Assembly (NCBI GenBank): GCA_910588875.1
Contig: CAJURT010000001.1
Coordinates: forward strand, 1 to 64,000
Direction: 5' to 3'
DNA length: 64,000 nucleotides
Source: an uncultured Lachnospiraceae bacterium
Lineage (GTDB): Bacteria > Bacillota > Clostridia > Lachnospirales > Lachnospiraceae
The stretch's first letter is position 1; the number at the start of each line of letters is the position of its first letter. The notes beneath the pieces are model-generated. The model was not told the DNA's origin, searched no databases, and worked only from the letters and a program-made list of their open reading frames with translations. This document shows, in pieces, positions 1-9,210 of this stretch. A program made the position numbers and the translations under genes.

Positions 1-50
1 GACCTACACCCTTAGCAGGGGCGCCTCTTCGGCCTCTTGAGTATTTCTCC
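1..50 (-). tRNA. tRNA-Ser(GCU), 5' part, cut by the window edge
   Basis: Read on the minus strand from position 50, the sequence starts GGAGAAATACTCAAG and continues through a D-arm and the anticodon arm CGCCC-CTGCTAA-GGGTG. The anticodon GCT lies at 16-14, so it decodes AGC/AGU serine codons. The long D-loop typical of class II serine tRNAs is visible. The variable arm, T-arm and acceptor 3' strand lie beyond position 1. A consensus promoter lies about 64 bases upstream. Confidence 0.9.
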
Positions 51-113
51 GAATCGACTTATTCCATATGATCGCGTTCTTCACAATCACTCTTGTTCCG
101 AAACGCATAGCCC

Positions 114-142
114 ATTATAATTGAAAAGTAACGGCTTGTCAA
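114..142 (-). promoter_or_regulatory. Sigma-A-type promoter for the tRNA-Ser gene
   Basis: On the minus strand the -35 box is TTGACA (142-137), the spacer is 17 bases and the -10 box is TATAAT (119-114). Both hexamers are perfect. It points toward the tRNA-Ser gene, leaving a leader of roughly 55-60 bases that would be trimmed by RNase P. Confidence 0.85.
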
Positions 143-249
143 GCCATATTTTTCATCATTTTTCACTTTTTTTCTTATATACCAAATGTAGATTTGAAAC
201 TGTATCTTTACCTATATATAGGAAGCAGAAAAATATCTTTAATTGGTTA

Positions 250-798
250 TCACCTGCTATATTCCAGGATCGCAGTCTCATAAAGGTTATTACCTTTTGA
301 ATCAATGACAACCACCACAGGAAAATCTTCCACCTCCAGCTTTCGGATTGCTTCTGTCCCCAAATCTTCATAGGCAATTACTTCTGAAGATAAAATTCTT
401 TTGGAAAGTAAAGCCCCTGCCCCTCCCACAGCGGCAAAATACACAGAACCGTTACGGATAATCCCATCGATTACTTCCTGGCTTCTTTTTCCCTTTCCGA
501 TCATTGCTCCCATTCCCAGATCAAGAAGCCGGGGGGTGTATTTATCCATCCTGCTGGCTGTGGTGGGACCGGCAGATCCGATGGGACGTCCCTCCCTTGC
601 CGGGGAAGGTCCCATATAGTAGATTATATTGGATTTGATATCCAGAGGCAATTCTTCTCCCCTGTCCAATGCTTCCTCCATTCTTTTATGGGCAGCGTCT
701 CTGGCCGTATAAATGGTTCCTGTGATCAATACATAGTCACCTGCCTTCAGTAAAGCTGCCTCTTCCTTTTTGAACGGTGCTTTTATTTTTTTATTCAT
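250..798 (-). CDS. fumB: Class I fumarate hydratase, beta (C-terminal) subunit
   Basis: This 182-residue protein matches the beta subunit of the two-subunit, iron-sulfur class I fumarase/tartrate dehydratase family. With the alpha subunit encoded just upstream it would interconvert fumarate and L-malate. The family signature is visible: a glycine-rich GPSPAREG stretch, GSAGPTTASRMD around residues 75-86 and GKGKRS around 100-105. The start chosen is ATG at 798, six bases after an AGGAGG; a TTG at 804 abuts the ribosome-binding site and is unlikely. The alpha gene ends 89 bases upstream on the same strand, so the two are probably cotranscribed. L-tartrate dehydratase beta is the main alternative and cannot be excluded by sequence alone. 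Confidence 0.88.
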   Translation of the reverse strand: MNKKIKAPFKKEEAALLKAGDYVLITGTIYTARDAAHKRMEEALDRGEELPLDIKSNIIYYMGPSPAREGRPIGSAGPTTASRMDKYTPRLLDLGMGAMIGKGKRSQEVIDGIIRNGSVYFAAVGGAGALLSKRILSSEVIAYEDLGTEAIRKLEVEDFPVVVVIDSKGNNLYETAILEYSR

Positions 799-887
799 TA
801 ACAACCTCCTCTCCGAAAATACATGAGAAAACGGATAACTGAATCTGCAAAACTTATCCTAAGCAGAAAAGGAAATTTACTGCTTTG

Positions 888-1730
888 CTATAAAATGCGA
901 TGTGCATGCCGGTTTACATGGCAACAGATATTTACTGCTACCGGAAGCCCGGCAATATGGGTGGGATAAGTTTCTATATTCACGGCAAGTGCCGTCACCG
1001 TACCCCCAAGTCCGCCGGGACCGATTCCCAAACAATTGATTTTCTCCAATAATTCCTGTTCCAGATCTCTTATATAGGGGATGGGAGATTCTTCCTCCAG
1101 ATCCCTGGTCAGAGCATGCTTTGCCATAAGAGCACATTTTTCAAAAGTTCCTCCGATCCCTACTCCCACCACCATGGGAGGACAGGCATTGGGGCCCGCT
1201 TCCTTTACGGCTGTGAGAACGGCATTTTTCACACCTTCTATTCCGTCTGCAGGCTTCAACATAAAGACCCGGCTCATATTCTCACTTCCGAACCCCTTAG
1301 GGGCTACCGTAATCTCCATCCCTTCTCCCGGAACAATGTCATAATGAATCACAGCCGGAGTATTATCCCTGGTATTTTCCCTTTCAATCGGATCCCTGAC
1401 CACGGACTTGCGCAGATATCCATTGATATACCCCTCACGGACTCCCTGATTGATGGCATCTGTCAAAGAACCTCCTTCTACAGATACCTCCTGTCCGATC
1501 TTCACAAAGACCACTGCCATACCGGTATCCTGGCAGATAGGAATCTTATCCTCCCCCGCAATCATAAGATTCTCCTTTAACTGCTCCAATATCTGTTTTC
1601 CCAGGGGGGAACATTCCTTTTCTACTGAACTTTCAAACACCTTTTTCATATCCGGAGACAAAAAATGATTTGCCTCAATGCACATTTCACTGACCTGTCT
1701 GCTAATCTCTGATACTGAAATTGATCTCAA
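888..1730 (-). CDS. fumA: Class I fumarate hydratase, alpha (N-terminal) subunit
   Basis: A 280-residue protein of the class I (4Fe-4S) fumarase alpha family. Cysteines suited to cluster binding are visible in the ICQDTG segment, in NACPP and near the C-terminus (NICCHVN). The glycine-rich GIGPGGLGG typical of the family is present. I choose the TTG at 1730 as start because an AGGAGG lies six bases before it and because the protein then begins MRSISVSEI, as relatives do. The upstream in-frame ATG at 1757 would translate through that ribosome-binding site. It lies downstream of the gyrA terminator and forms a pair with the beta-subunit gene. The alternative substrate is tartrate. Confidence 0.88.
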   Translation of the reverse strand: MRSISVSEISRQVSEMCIEANHFLSPDMKKVFESSVEKECSPLGKQILEQLKENLMIAGEDKIPICQDTGMAVVFVKIGQEVSVEGGSLTDAINQGVREGYINGYLRKSVVRDPIERENTRDNTPAVIHYDIVPGEGMEITVAPKGFGSENMSRVFMLKPADGIEGVKNAVLTAVKEAGPNACPPMVVGVGIGGTFEKCALMAKHALTRDLEEESPIPYIRDLEQELLEKINCLGIGPGGLGGTVTALAVNIETYPTHIAGLPVAVNICCHVNRHAHRIL

Positions 1731-1790
1731 ACCATACCTCCTGTTGTTGTCTCCCATGGAATATTTTTAAATCGTGGAAAAGACTTGATA

Positions 1791-1839
1791 AAAAAGCAAA
1801 TCCCAGGAAGGCTCCTGGTGGTGAACCTACCCGGGATTT
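1791..1839 (-). terminator. Intrinsic terminator of the gyrB-gyrA transcript
   Basis: On the minus strand AAATCCCGGG pairs with CCTGGGATTT (one G-U pair) around a 22-base loop, followed by GCTTTTTT. It sits about 50 bases after the gyrA stop codon. The plus strand also shows a T-rich tail, so it could act both ways. Confidence 0.8.
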
Positions 1840-1890
1840 TCTTTTTTCTCAATCAATTGTTTCGATAAAGTCAGGTATAAAATTTATCGG

Positions 1891-4443
1891 TTACTCTTTA
1901 TCCGTAATTTCTGTAAACCCTTCTTCTTCCATGACCTCTTCTGTTTCTGAATCTTCAAAATCTAATTCTTCGATTCCATCCCCTTCTGATTTTTTGCCGT
2001 CATCCCTGACTTTTGCAATGCTGGCAACCTGTACATTGGAATCCGAGTCAATATCCATCAGCTTTACTCCGGATGTGTTGCGCCCGATGATGGAAATATC
2101 ATCTACCGAAATACGGATTACAACTCCTTCTGTGGTAATAATCATAATATCGTGGTCATCATGGACAAGTTTTGCCCCTACAATATCCCCGGTCTTTTCT
2201 GTAATCTTATAACATAAGATTCCTTTTCCGCCCCTGTTTTGTCTGGTAAATTCTTCGATAGGGGTCCGTTTTCCCATTCCGTTTGCCGAAACCACCAGCA
2301 TACATTCGCCTTGGGTATGCATCTGCATTGCCACTACCTGGTCACCCTCATTGAGTTTCATGCCGATCACACCAATTGATACCCGTCCGGTGACCCGCAC
2401 ATCTGATTCATGGAACCGGATACATTGTCCCTTCTTGGTCACCAGGAAAATATCTTTCTCGTTGTTGGTTGCCTTGACCTCAATCAATTCATCATTATCC
2501 CGCAGTACAATCGCCTGCAATCCATTCTTACGGACATTTTCATATTCCCGGATCGGTGTTTTCTTCACCATCCCGTTTCTGGTTGCCATGAGAAGGAACT
2601 CTGTTTCATCATATTGCTTAACCGGGATGATGGCGCTGATTTTTTCTTCCGGCTGCAGCTGGATCAAATTAACAATGGCGGTTCCCCTTGCTGTACGGCT
2701 TCCCTCCGGTATTGCGTATGCCTTAAGGCGGTATGCCCTCCCTTTATTGGTAAAGAACATAATATAATTGTGGTTATGGGTGAGGATCAGGTCTTCGATG
2801 TAATCCTCATCAATGATCTGCATTCCTTTAATGCCTTTTCCGCCCCGGTTCTGACTCTTGAAATTATCGATGCTCATGCGCTTGATATAACCCAGCTTTG
2901 TCATGGCCACAATTGTTCTTTCGTTAGGAATCAGATCTTCCATTGACATGTCATATTCATCGAACCCGATAGAAGTTTTCCTGTCATCCCCATATTTACC
3001 GGATATTATCAGGATCTCCTCCCGGATCACCCCCAACAGCTTCTTTTCGTCGGCAAGGATTGCCTTTAACTGCTCAATCTTTGCCATCAAATCCCGGTAT
3101 TCATTCTCCAGGCGGTCCCGTTCCAAACCGGTCAATGCCCGCAGACGCATATCCACAATTGCCTGAGACTGGGCATCGCTTAACCCAAAACGTTCCATTA
3201 ACTGGGCTTTGGCAGTCTGCACGGTATCCGATCCCCGGATAATCCTTATTACTTCATCAATATGATCCAGGGCAATCAGCAAACCTTGTAAAATATGGGC
3301 CCGTTCTTCTGCCTTGTTCAGGTCATATTTGGTACGCCGCGTCACCACATCTTCCTGATGCCTTAAATAGTGGATCAGCATGTCCAGAAGATTTAATACC
3401 TTCGGCTCATTGTTTACCAAGGCAAGCATATTGACACCAAAAGTATCCTGAAGCTGGGTATGCTTATATAACTGGTTTAAAACCACATTGGCATTGACAT
3501 CCCGGCGCAGTTCGATTACAATCCGCATCCCTTGCCTGTCTGACTCATCTCTCAGATCTGTAATGCCATCAATCCTTTTATCTTTTACCAACTCGGCAAT
3601 CTTTTCAATCAGCCTGGCTTTATTTACCAAATAAGGAAGTTCCGTCACAATAATACGGCTTTTCCCATTCGGCAATGTCTCAATATCCGAGACTGCCCGC
3701 ACCCGCAGCTTCCCGCGTCCTGTCCGGTATGCCTCTTCAATTCCGGCCTTTCCAAGAATGGTAGCCCCTGTGGGGAAATCCGGCCCTTTTACAATTTCTA
3801 AAATTTCCTCCATGGAGGTATCCCTGTCCTCCTGGACACGGTTATCAATGATCTTAACCACCGCAGAAATCACTTCCCGCAGATTATGGGGAGGGATATT
3901 GGTTGCCATGCCTACCGCAATGCCTGTAGTACCATTGACTAAAAGATTCGGATAGCGGGATGGCAGTACAACCGGCTCTTTTTCGGTCTCATCAAAATTC
4001 GGCACAAAATCTACGGTATCTTTATTGATGTCCGCCAGCATTTCCATGGAAATCTTGCTTAAACGCGCCTCTGTATAACGCATGGCGGCTGCACCGTCGC
4101 CATCTACGGAACCGAAATTGCCATGGCCGTCAACTAAAGGATAGCGGGTGGACCATTCCTGTGCCATATTAACCAGGGCACCATAAATGGAACTGTCGCC
4201 ATGGGGATGATATTTACCCATGGTATCGCCTACGATACGGGCGCACTTCCGGTGAGGCTTATCCGGGCCATTGTTCAATTCTATCATGGAAAAAAGGACT
4301 CTGCGCTGTACCGGCTTTAATCCGTCCCTCACATCCGGGAGGGCACGGGCTGCAATTACGCTCATTGCATAGTCGATATACGATTTCTCCATGGTGGATT
4401 TTAAATCTATATCGTGTACTTTGTCAAAAACATTTGGTTCCAT
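1891..4443 (-). CDS. gyrA: DNA gyrase subunit A
   Basis: This 850-residue protein is the breakage-reunion subunit of DNA gyrase, which introduces negative supercoils in an A2B2 complex with GyrB. The catalytic tyrosine is Y123 in AAAMRYTE. The quinolone-determining stretch reads HGDSSIYGAL at 81-90, so serine is kept at 84 while the usual acidic residue at 88 is glycine. The C-terminal DNA-wrapping domain has an RGGKG motif near 535 and the GyrA box (QNRGGKG) near 745, ending in a strongly acidic tail. Start is ATG at 4443 after an AAGGAGGATAGT ribosome-binding site. It lies 21 bases after gyrB and ends in an intrinsic terminator. Confidence 0.98.
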   Translation of the reverse strand: MEPNVFDKVHDIDLKSTMEKSYIDYAMSVIAARALPDVRDGLKPVQRRVLFSMIELNNGPDKPHRKCARIVGDTMGKYHPHGDSSIYGALVNMAQEWSTRYPLVDGHGNFGSVDGDGAAAMRYTEARLSKISMEMLADINKDTVDFVPNFDETEKEPVVLPSRYPNLLVNGTTGIAVGMATNIPPHNLREVISAVVKIIDNRVQEDRDTSMEEILEIVKGPDFPTGATILGKAGIEEAYRTGRGKLRVRAVSDIETLPNGKSRIIVTELPYLVNKARLIEKIAELVKDKRIDGITDLRDESDRQGMRIVIELRRDVNANVVLNQLYKHTQLQDTFGVNMLALVNNEPKVLNLLDMLIHYLRHQEDVVTRRTKYDLNKAEERAHILQGLLIALDHIDEVIRIIRGSDTVQTAKAQLMERFGLSDAQSQAIVDMRLRALTGLERDRLENEYRDLMAKIEQLKAILADEKKLLGVIREEILIISGKYGDDRKTSIGFDEYDMSMEDLIPNERTIVAMTKLGYIKRMSIDNFKSQNRGGKGIKGMQIIDEDYIEDLILTHNHNYIMFFTNKGRAYRLKAYAIPEGSRTARGTAIVNLIQLQPEEKISAIIPVKQYDETEFLLMATRNGMVKKTPIREYENVRKNGLQAIVLRDNDELIEVKATNNEKDIFLVTKKGQCIRFHESDVRVTGRVSIGVIGMKLNEGDQVVAMQMHTQGECMLVVSANGMGKRTPIEEFTRQNRGGKGILCYKITEKTGDIVGAKLVHDDHDIMIITTEGVVIRISVDDISIIGRNTSGVKLMDIDSDSNVQVASIAKVRDDGKKSEGDGIEELDFEDSETEEVMEEEGFTEITDKE

Positions 4444-4464
4444 ACTATCCTCCTTACCTCCGCG

Positions 4465-6378
4465 TTAAATATCCAGGTTCTGTACGAATTTTGCGTTTGC
4501 TTCGATAAATTCACGCCTTGGCTCCACCTGGTCTCCCATTAAGGTGGTAAAGGTCAGATCCAGTTCTGAGATCACATCATCATCCATATTTACCCGCAAA
4601 AGGATTCTTCTCTCTGGGTCCATAGTCGTCTCCCACAGCTGTTCGGCATCCATCTCCCCCAATCCTTTATAGCGCTGTATCTTATTATTGCTGTCCCGTC
4701 CAACCTCTTTAAGAATCTGGTTTAACTCCTCATCACTGTAGGCATACCAAATCCTTTTGTTTTTTTCCAGCTTATAAAGAGGGGGCTGTGCTAAGTATAC
4801 ATGGCCCTGGCGGATCAATTCCGGCATAAAACGATATAAAAATGTCAGCATCAAGGTACTGATATGGGCACCGTCTACATCGGCATCCGTCATGATGATA
4901 ATTTTATGGTATCTCAGTTTTGAAATGTCAAAATCATCATGGATCCCGGTCCCGAAGGCTGTGATCATCGCCTTAATCTCTGCATTTGCATAGATCTTAT
5001 CCAACCTGGCCTTTTCTACATTCAAAATTTTTCCCCGCAGCGGAAGGATTGCCTGGTTATCCCGGGAACGGGCAGTCTTAGCCGAACCGCCTGCCGAATC
5101 CCCCTCCACAATAAATATCTCACATTTTTCCGGGTCTTTATTGGAGCAGTCTGCAAGTTTGCCCGGCAAAGCCATACCTTCCAGGGCTGTCTTTCTCCTC
5201 GTTATATCCCTTGCTTTCCTTGCAGCGGCACGGGCCCTCTGTGCCAGCACTGACTTCTCACAGATTGTCTTGGCAGCATTGGGGTTTTGTTCCAAAAAGT
5301 AAGTGAGTTGTTCGCTGACCACATTGTCCACAGCCCCACGGGCCTCACTGTTGCCAAGCTTTTGTTTCGTCTGGCCTTCAAACTGGGGATCTTCAATTTT
5401 AACACTAATAATGGCAGTCAGGCCTTCCCTGATATCCTCACCGCTTAAATTATCCTCATTTTCTTTCAAAAGCTTATTTTTGCGGGCATATTCATTGATT
5501 GTTTTCGTCAGCGCATTTTTAAAACCAGCCAGATGAGTCCCGCCTTCCGGCGTATTTACGTTATTAACAAAACTATAAATATTTTCTGTGTAGGAATCAT
5601 TATGCTGCATGGCGACTTCCACATAGATATTGTCCCTGCTTCCCTCACAGTAAACTACTTTATCATAAATCGTTGCCTTGCTCTTATTTAGGTAAGTGAC
5701 AAATTCCTGGATTCCTCCCTCATAGTGGAAAGTCTTTTCCCTTTTTTCTTCCCTGTCATCCCGCAGCACAATCTTGAGATTTTTTGTCAAAAAGGCCGTC
5801 TCCTGCAGACGCACCCTCAGGATGTCAAAATCATAGGTGGTCTCCTCAAAAATCTCATGATCCGGAAGAAACTGGACTTCCGTGCCATGTTTATCCTCCG
5901 GGCATTCCCCCACTACCTTTAAGGGGTACATAACCTTGCCCCGCTCATAACGCTGCTGATAAATCTTCCCATCCTGGTAAATGCGAACCTCCAGCCACAC
6001 GGAAAGGGCATTCACTACCGAGGCGCCTACCCCATGGAGACCGCCGGATACCTTATATCCGCCACCACCAAACTTACCGCCTGCATGGAGGATGGTAAAA
6101 ACCACTTCTACTGCCGGGATGCCAGCCTTTTTTTGGATTCCAACCGGGATCCCGCGGCCGTTGTCAACGACAGTAATCGAGTTGTCCATATTAATTGTCA
6201 CGTTAATCTTGTCGCAAAACCCTGCCAGCGCTTCGTCAACAGAATTATCCACGATCTCATATACCAGATGATGCAATCCCCTTGATGAAGTACTTCCAAT
6301 ATACATACCGGGACGTTTTCGGACCGCTTCCAATCCTTCCAGAATCTGAATCTGGTCCGCTCCGTATTCTGCACTCAT
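4465..6378 (-). CDS. gyrB: DNA gyrase subunit B
   Basis: A 637-residue GyrB, the ATPase subunit of gyrase. Domains in order are the GHKL ATPase (EIVDNSVDEA for the Mg/ATP site, DNGRGIP, and GLHGVGASVVNAL), the S5-like transducer, the TOPRIM domain (VEGDSAGGSA and DADVDGAH, the metal-binding acidic residues) and the C-terminal GyrB tail, where KRYKGLGEMD is recognisable. The length matches the short Gram-positive form, without the extra insert of the E. coli protein. The start ATG at 6378 follows AGGAGGAAAAAGC. It lies between recF and gyrA in one leftward transcription unit. Confidence 0.98.
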   Translation of the reverse strand: MSAEYGADQIQILEGLEAVRKRPGMYIGSTSSRGLHHLVYEIVDNSVDEALAGFCDKINVTINMDNSITVVDNGRGIPVGIQKKAGIPAVEVVFTILHAGGKFGGGGYKVSGGLHGVGASVVNALSVWLEVRIYQDGKIYQQRYERGKVMYPLKVVGECPEDKHGTEVQFLPDHEIFEETTYDFDILRVRLQETAFLTKNLKIVLRDDREEKREKTFHYEGGIQEFVTYLNKSKATIYDKVVYCEGSRDNIYVEVAMQHNDSYTENIYSFVNNVNTPEGGTHLAGFKNALTKTINEYARKNKLLKENEDNLSGEDIREGLTAIISVKIEDPQFEGQTKQKLGNSEARGAVDNVVSEQLTYFLEQNPNAAKTICEKSVLAQRARAAARKARDITRRKTALEGMALPGKLADCSNKDPEKCEIFIVEGDSAGGSAKTARSRDNQAILPLRGKILNVEKARLDKIYANAEIKAMITAFGTGIHDDFDISKLRYHKIIIMTDADVDGAHISTLMLTFLYRFMPELIRQGHVYLAQPPLYKLEKNKRIWYAYSDEELNQILKEVGRDSNNKIQRYKGLGEMDAEQLWETTMDPERRILLRVNMDDDVISELDLTFTTLMGDQVEPRREFIEANAKFVQNLDI

Positions 6379-6411
6379 GCTTTTTCCTCCTATAATTGAT
6401 GGTTGATAAAA

Positions 6412-7497
6412 CTAGTTTTCCTGTATCACCACACCGTCCACTACTTTAAACAGCCGGTCAATCGGAAAACGGTTATTTACAAAATCCTCCAGCCCTGTAC
6501 AGGTAATCATTGTCTGGATCTGGTCAATGGCAGAGAGGAGGTGATTCTGCCTCTCCCCATCCAATTCCGACAATACATCATCCAGCAAAAGAACCGGATA
6601 ATCCTTAACCAACTTTTTAACCAATTCAATCTCTGCCAGTTTCAGGGACAAGGCAGCTGTCCGCTGCTGCCCCTGGGATCCAAACCTCCGGATGTCAATC
6701 CCATCCATATAAAAACCAATGTCATCCCGATGCGGGCCTATCAAACTGGTTTTCTGTTTCATATCAGAAAGCCTGCTTCTCCTAATCTCTTCCTCCAGCC
6801 GGTCCGGTAAGGAACAAGGATCATATACAATACTGAGGTTTTCCCGGTTCCCGGAAAGCTTTCTGTGTATTTCTCCAATTATACTATTTAACTGGGAAAT
6901 AAATCTTTCCCGGTACTGGATAATTTCCCTCCCATATTGTGCTAACTGCAGATCCCATACATCCAATGTCTCTTCGTATTCTGGTTTAAAGGCCAGATCT
7001 TTCAGCAAACGGTTTCTCTGCATCAGGATACGGTTATAGGAAACCAGAGAATGGACATACAGCTTATTCAGCTGGCATAGTTCCAAATCCACAAATTTCC
7101 TCCGTTCCGAAGGGCCGTTTTTTATCAGATTAAGATCTTCCGGTGAAAAGAAAACCACATTGATAATCCCAAACAGTTCGCTTGCCTTACGGATCGGAAT
7201 ACCATTAATAGCAATTCCTTTTGCCTTGTTTTTTTTAAGATGCATATCAATCCGATAAGGGACATGGTCCTTACAGAGATGAAGTTTGATATGGGATTCC
7301 TCTTCCTGAAACTGGATCATCTCCCGGTCTTTGCTGCCCTTATGGGATTTCGTCGTACAGCACACATAAATAGCTTCTAATAAATTGGTCTTCCCCTGGG
7401 CATTATTGCCATATAAAATATTAGTTTTCGGACTAAACTGAATATGTAAGGTGTCGTAATTGCGGTAATTTTTTAATTCGATAGATTCGATAATCAT
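6412..7497 (-). CDS. recF: DNA replication and repair protein RecF
   Basis: A 361-residue SMC-like ATPase that acts with RecO and RecR to load RecA on gapped DNA. The Walker A motif GNNAQGKTN is near residues 30-38. The ABC-type signature region lies around GSQGQQRTAALSLK, and Walker B is LLLDDVLSELD. Its place between yaaA and gyrB is the standard Firmicutes arrangement. Start ATG at 7497 has a GGAG seven bases upstream. Confidence 0.97.
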   Translation of the reverse strand: MIIESIELKNYRNYDTLHIQFSPKTNILYGNNAQGKTNLLEAIYVCCTTKSHKGSKDREMIQFQEEESHIKLHLCKDHVPYRIDMHLKKNKAKGIAINGIPIRKASELFGIINVVFFSPEDLNLIKNGPSERRKFVDLELCQLNKLYVHSLVSYNRILMQRNRLLKDLAFKPEYEETLDVWDLQLAQYGREIIQYRERFISQLNSIIGEIHRKLSGNRENLSIVYDPCSLPDRLEEEIRRSRLSDMKQKTSLIGPHRDDIGFYMDGIDIRRFGSQGQQRTAALSLKLAEIELVKKLVKDYPVLLLDDVLSELDGERQNHLLSAIDQIQTMITCTGLEDFVNNRFPIDRLFKVVDGVVIQEN

Positions 7498-7523
7498 ATT
7501 CTGTCTCCGGAATGGGCAATAGT

Positions 7524-7733
7524 CTACCCGCTGATTTGGATGGATTTTTCCTCACAGGAAAAAACATCTCCATTCCGAAGCTTCTTCCCACGCTGCAACT
7601 CCACCTTTCCATTCACGGTTACAGCACCATCTTCAATCAGGTGCTTGGCATCTACGCCGGAACCACAAATCCCTGCCAGTTTCAGTGCCTGGCCAAGTTT
7701 GATATATTCATCTTTGATTTTGATTATTTCCAT
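7524..7733 (-). CDS. yaaA: S4-domain protein YaaA (RlbA-like)
   Basis: A 69-residue protein consisting almost entirely of an S4 RNA-binding fold: KLGQALKLAGICGSG, then VTVNGKVELQRGKKL and NGDVF. Members of this family sit between dnaN and recF in Firmicutes; a role at the ribosome (50S assembly) has been proposed for the B. subtilis protein. It is 26 bases upstream of recF and 33 bases downstream of dnaN. Start ATG at 7733 follows AAAGGGGAAAATA. Confidence 0.9.
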   Translation of the reverse strand: MEIIKIKDEYIKLGQALKLAGICGSGVDAKHLIEDGAVTVNGKVELQRGKKLRNGDVFSCEEKSIQISG

Positions 7734-7766
7734 TATTTTCCCCTTTAAACATTTTTACCAGAAAAT

Positions 7767-8882
7767 TTAATCTTCATCAATAAAATTCACTGGTAAGATC
7801 AAATAAATATAATTACCCGCATCATCCTTGATGAAGCATGGGGATTTCGGATTCATCATATAAATATCAGCCTCCTCGTCATCAATCACCCGCAAGGCAT
7901 CCAACAAAAATTTGGGGTTAAATGCGATTGTGATATCATCCCCTGTTTTCTGGGCAGCCACGTTTGCATTCATGGATCCGAAGGAGGAACGTATTTTCAT
8001 GTTGACATTATTTTCTTCTATTTTCAATATGATCGGTTTGCGGTCATTGTCCCGGATCATAATCATTGCACGGTCTATATGGTCCATAAATACTTTTTTG
8101 TTAACCTTGATATGGGTCTTATAATCGCTGGACAGCATATGGTCGATCTTAAAATATTCCCCCTCAATCAAACGGGAAATCACTTTCGTATCTTCGAATT
8201 CAAATAAAATATGGTTTTTGCTAAAGTAAATCTGAACTTCTTTTTCATTATCGCCGCTTAAGATCTTACTGATCTCAGAGAGGGTTTTGCCGGGAATGAT
8301 GATCTTCTGGTTTTCATAATTGTGCTTTAACAAAATATTGCGTATAGATATCCTGTGCCCGTCAAGAGACACTACCTTTAAAATATTATCCTTAACCTCT
8401 ACCAGTTCCCCGCCCATCATCTTATTGCTGTCGTTGGGTGCAGTGGAAAATATGGTCTGCCTTACTGCCTCTTTTAAAGAAAACTGGGAAATACAAATAT
8501 ATTCATTTTTTTCAATAAAGGGAAGGTAGCTGAATTCCTGGGGATCGCGTCCCTGAATCTTAAATATAGCATTGTCACATTCAATGGTGGTATTATATCT
8601 GTCATCAGAGGTAATGGACACATCCGCATCGCTGTCCGGAAGTTTGCGGATAATGTCAGAAAAAATCTTTGCTTCCAGGGCCAGTTTTCCTTTTTCCAGG
8701 ATGGAGCCTTCTACTTTTGTCTCAATGCCCAGTTCCATATCATTTCCCGTCAGTCGGATCTCATTGGAAGAGGCATCGATGAGGATGCATTCTAATATGT
8801 TCATTGTTGTTTTGGAGGGGATTGCCTTTGATACGATATTGATTCCATTTAATAAGGTTTCTTTTTGAAAAGCAAGTTTCAT
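7767..8882 (-). CDS. dnaN: DNA polymerase III beta subunit (sliding clamp)
   Basis: A 371-residue clamp protein that forms a ring around DNA and tethers the replicative polymerase. Three repeated clamp domains of about 120 residues are apparent, and the C-terminus (NYIYLILPVNF) is the usual family ending. It is transcribed away from oriC directly after dnaA. An AAAGGA ribosome-binding site precedes ATG 8882. A one-mismatch DnaA box (TTATCAACA, minus strand 8890-8882) overlaps the start codon, which could link clamp expression to DnaA. Confidence 0.97.
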   Translation of the reverse strand: MKLAFQKETLLNGINIVSKAIPSKTTMNILECILIDASSNEIRLTGNDMELGIETKVEGSILEKGKLALEAKIFSDIIRKLPDSDADVSITSDDRYNTTIECDNAIFKIQGRDPQEFSYLPFIEKNEYICISQFSLKEAVRQTIFSTAPNDSNKMMGGELVEVKDNILKVVSLDGHRISIRNILLKHNYENQKIIIPGKTLSEISKILSGDNEKEVQIYFSKNHILFEFEDTKVISRLIEGEYFKIDHMLSSDYKTHIKVNKKVFMDHIDRAMIMIRDNDRKPIILKIEENNVNMKIRSSFGSMNANVAAQKTGDDITIAFNPKFLLDALRVIDDEEADIYMMNPKSPCFIKDDAGNYIYLILPVNFIDED

Positions 8883-9210
8883 GTTGATAAGTTCCTTTCT
8901 GTTTGATGGTCAGTCTGCGAAAGAAAATAAATAAATAAATTTCGCCGTAATCGTAGTAGGGGGTGTTAATATGTGTAAAAGCTTGTTTACCCTTGATAAT
9001 AAGGACAAACCTGATGTTAAAAAGCATGTTGAAAACTATTCTTAAGCCCTGGTAAAATCAGCCATGTTTTCCACAATAACGGAAATTATCATAAAACAGA
9101 AAACAGATGGAAAGAGTTATCCACAAAAATATGCCACTTTTCCACAAAAAAATGTGAATAACTTTTTTCCCGGAATTTCTTTTATTTCCTTGGTTTTATG
9201 CCGTTTTCCC
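8883..9210. other. oriC: oriC, dnaA-dnaN part: DnaA boxes and AT-rich stretch
   Basis: The gene-free interval between dnaA and dnaN holds perfect DnaA boxes at 9117-9125 (TTATCCACA, plus) and 9153-9161 (TTATTCACA, minus). One-mismatch boxes lie at 9067-9075 and 9138-9146 (both TTTTCCACA). An AT-rich run (AATAAATAAATAAATTT, about 8926-8942) and a TAGTAG next to five Gs at 8954-8963 lie on the dnaN side. By analogy with B. subtilis, where unwinding occurs downstream of dnaA, this is the likelier unwinding half of oriC; that part is inference. Confidence 0.8.
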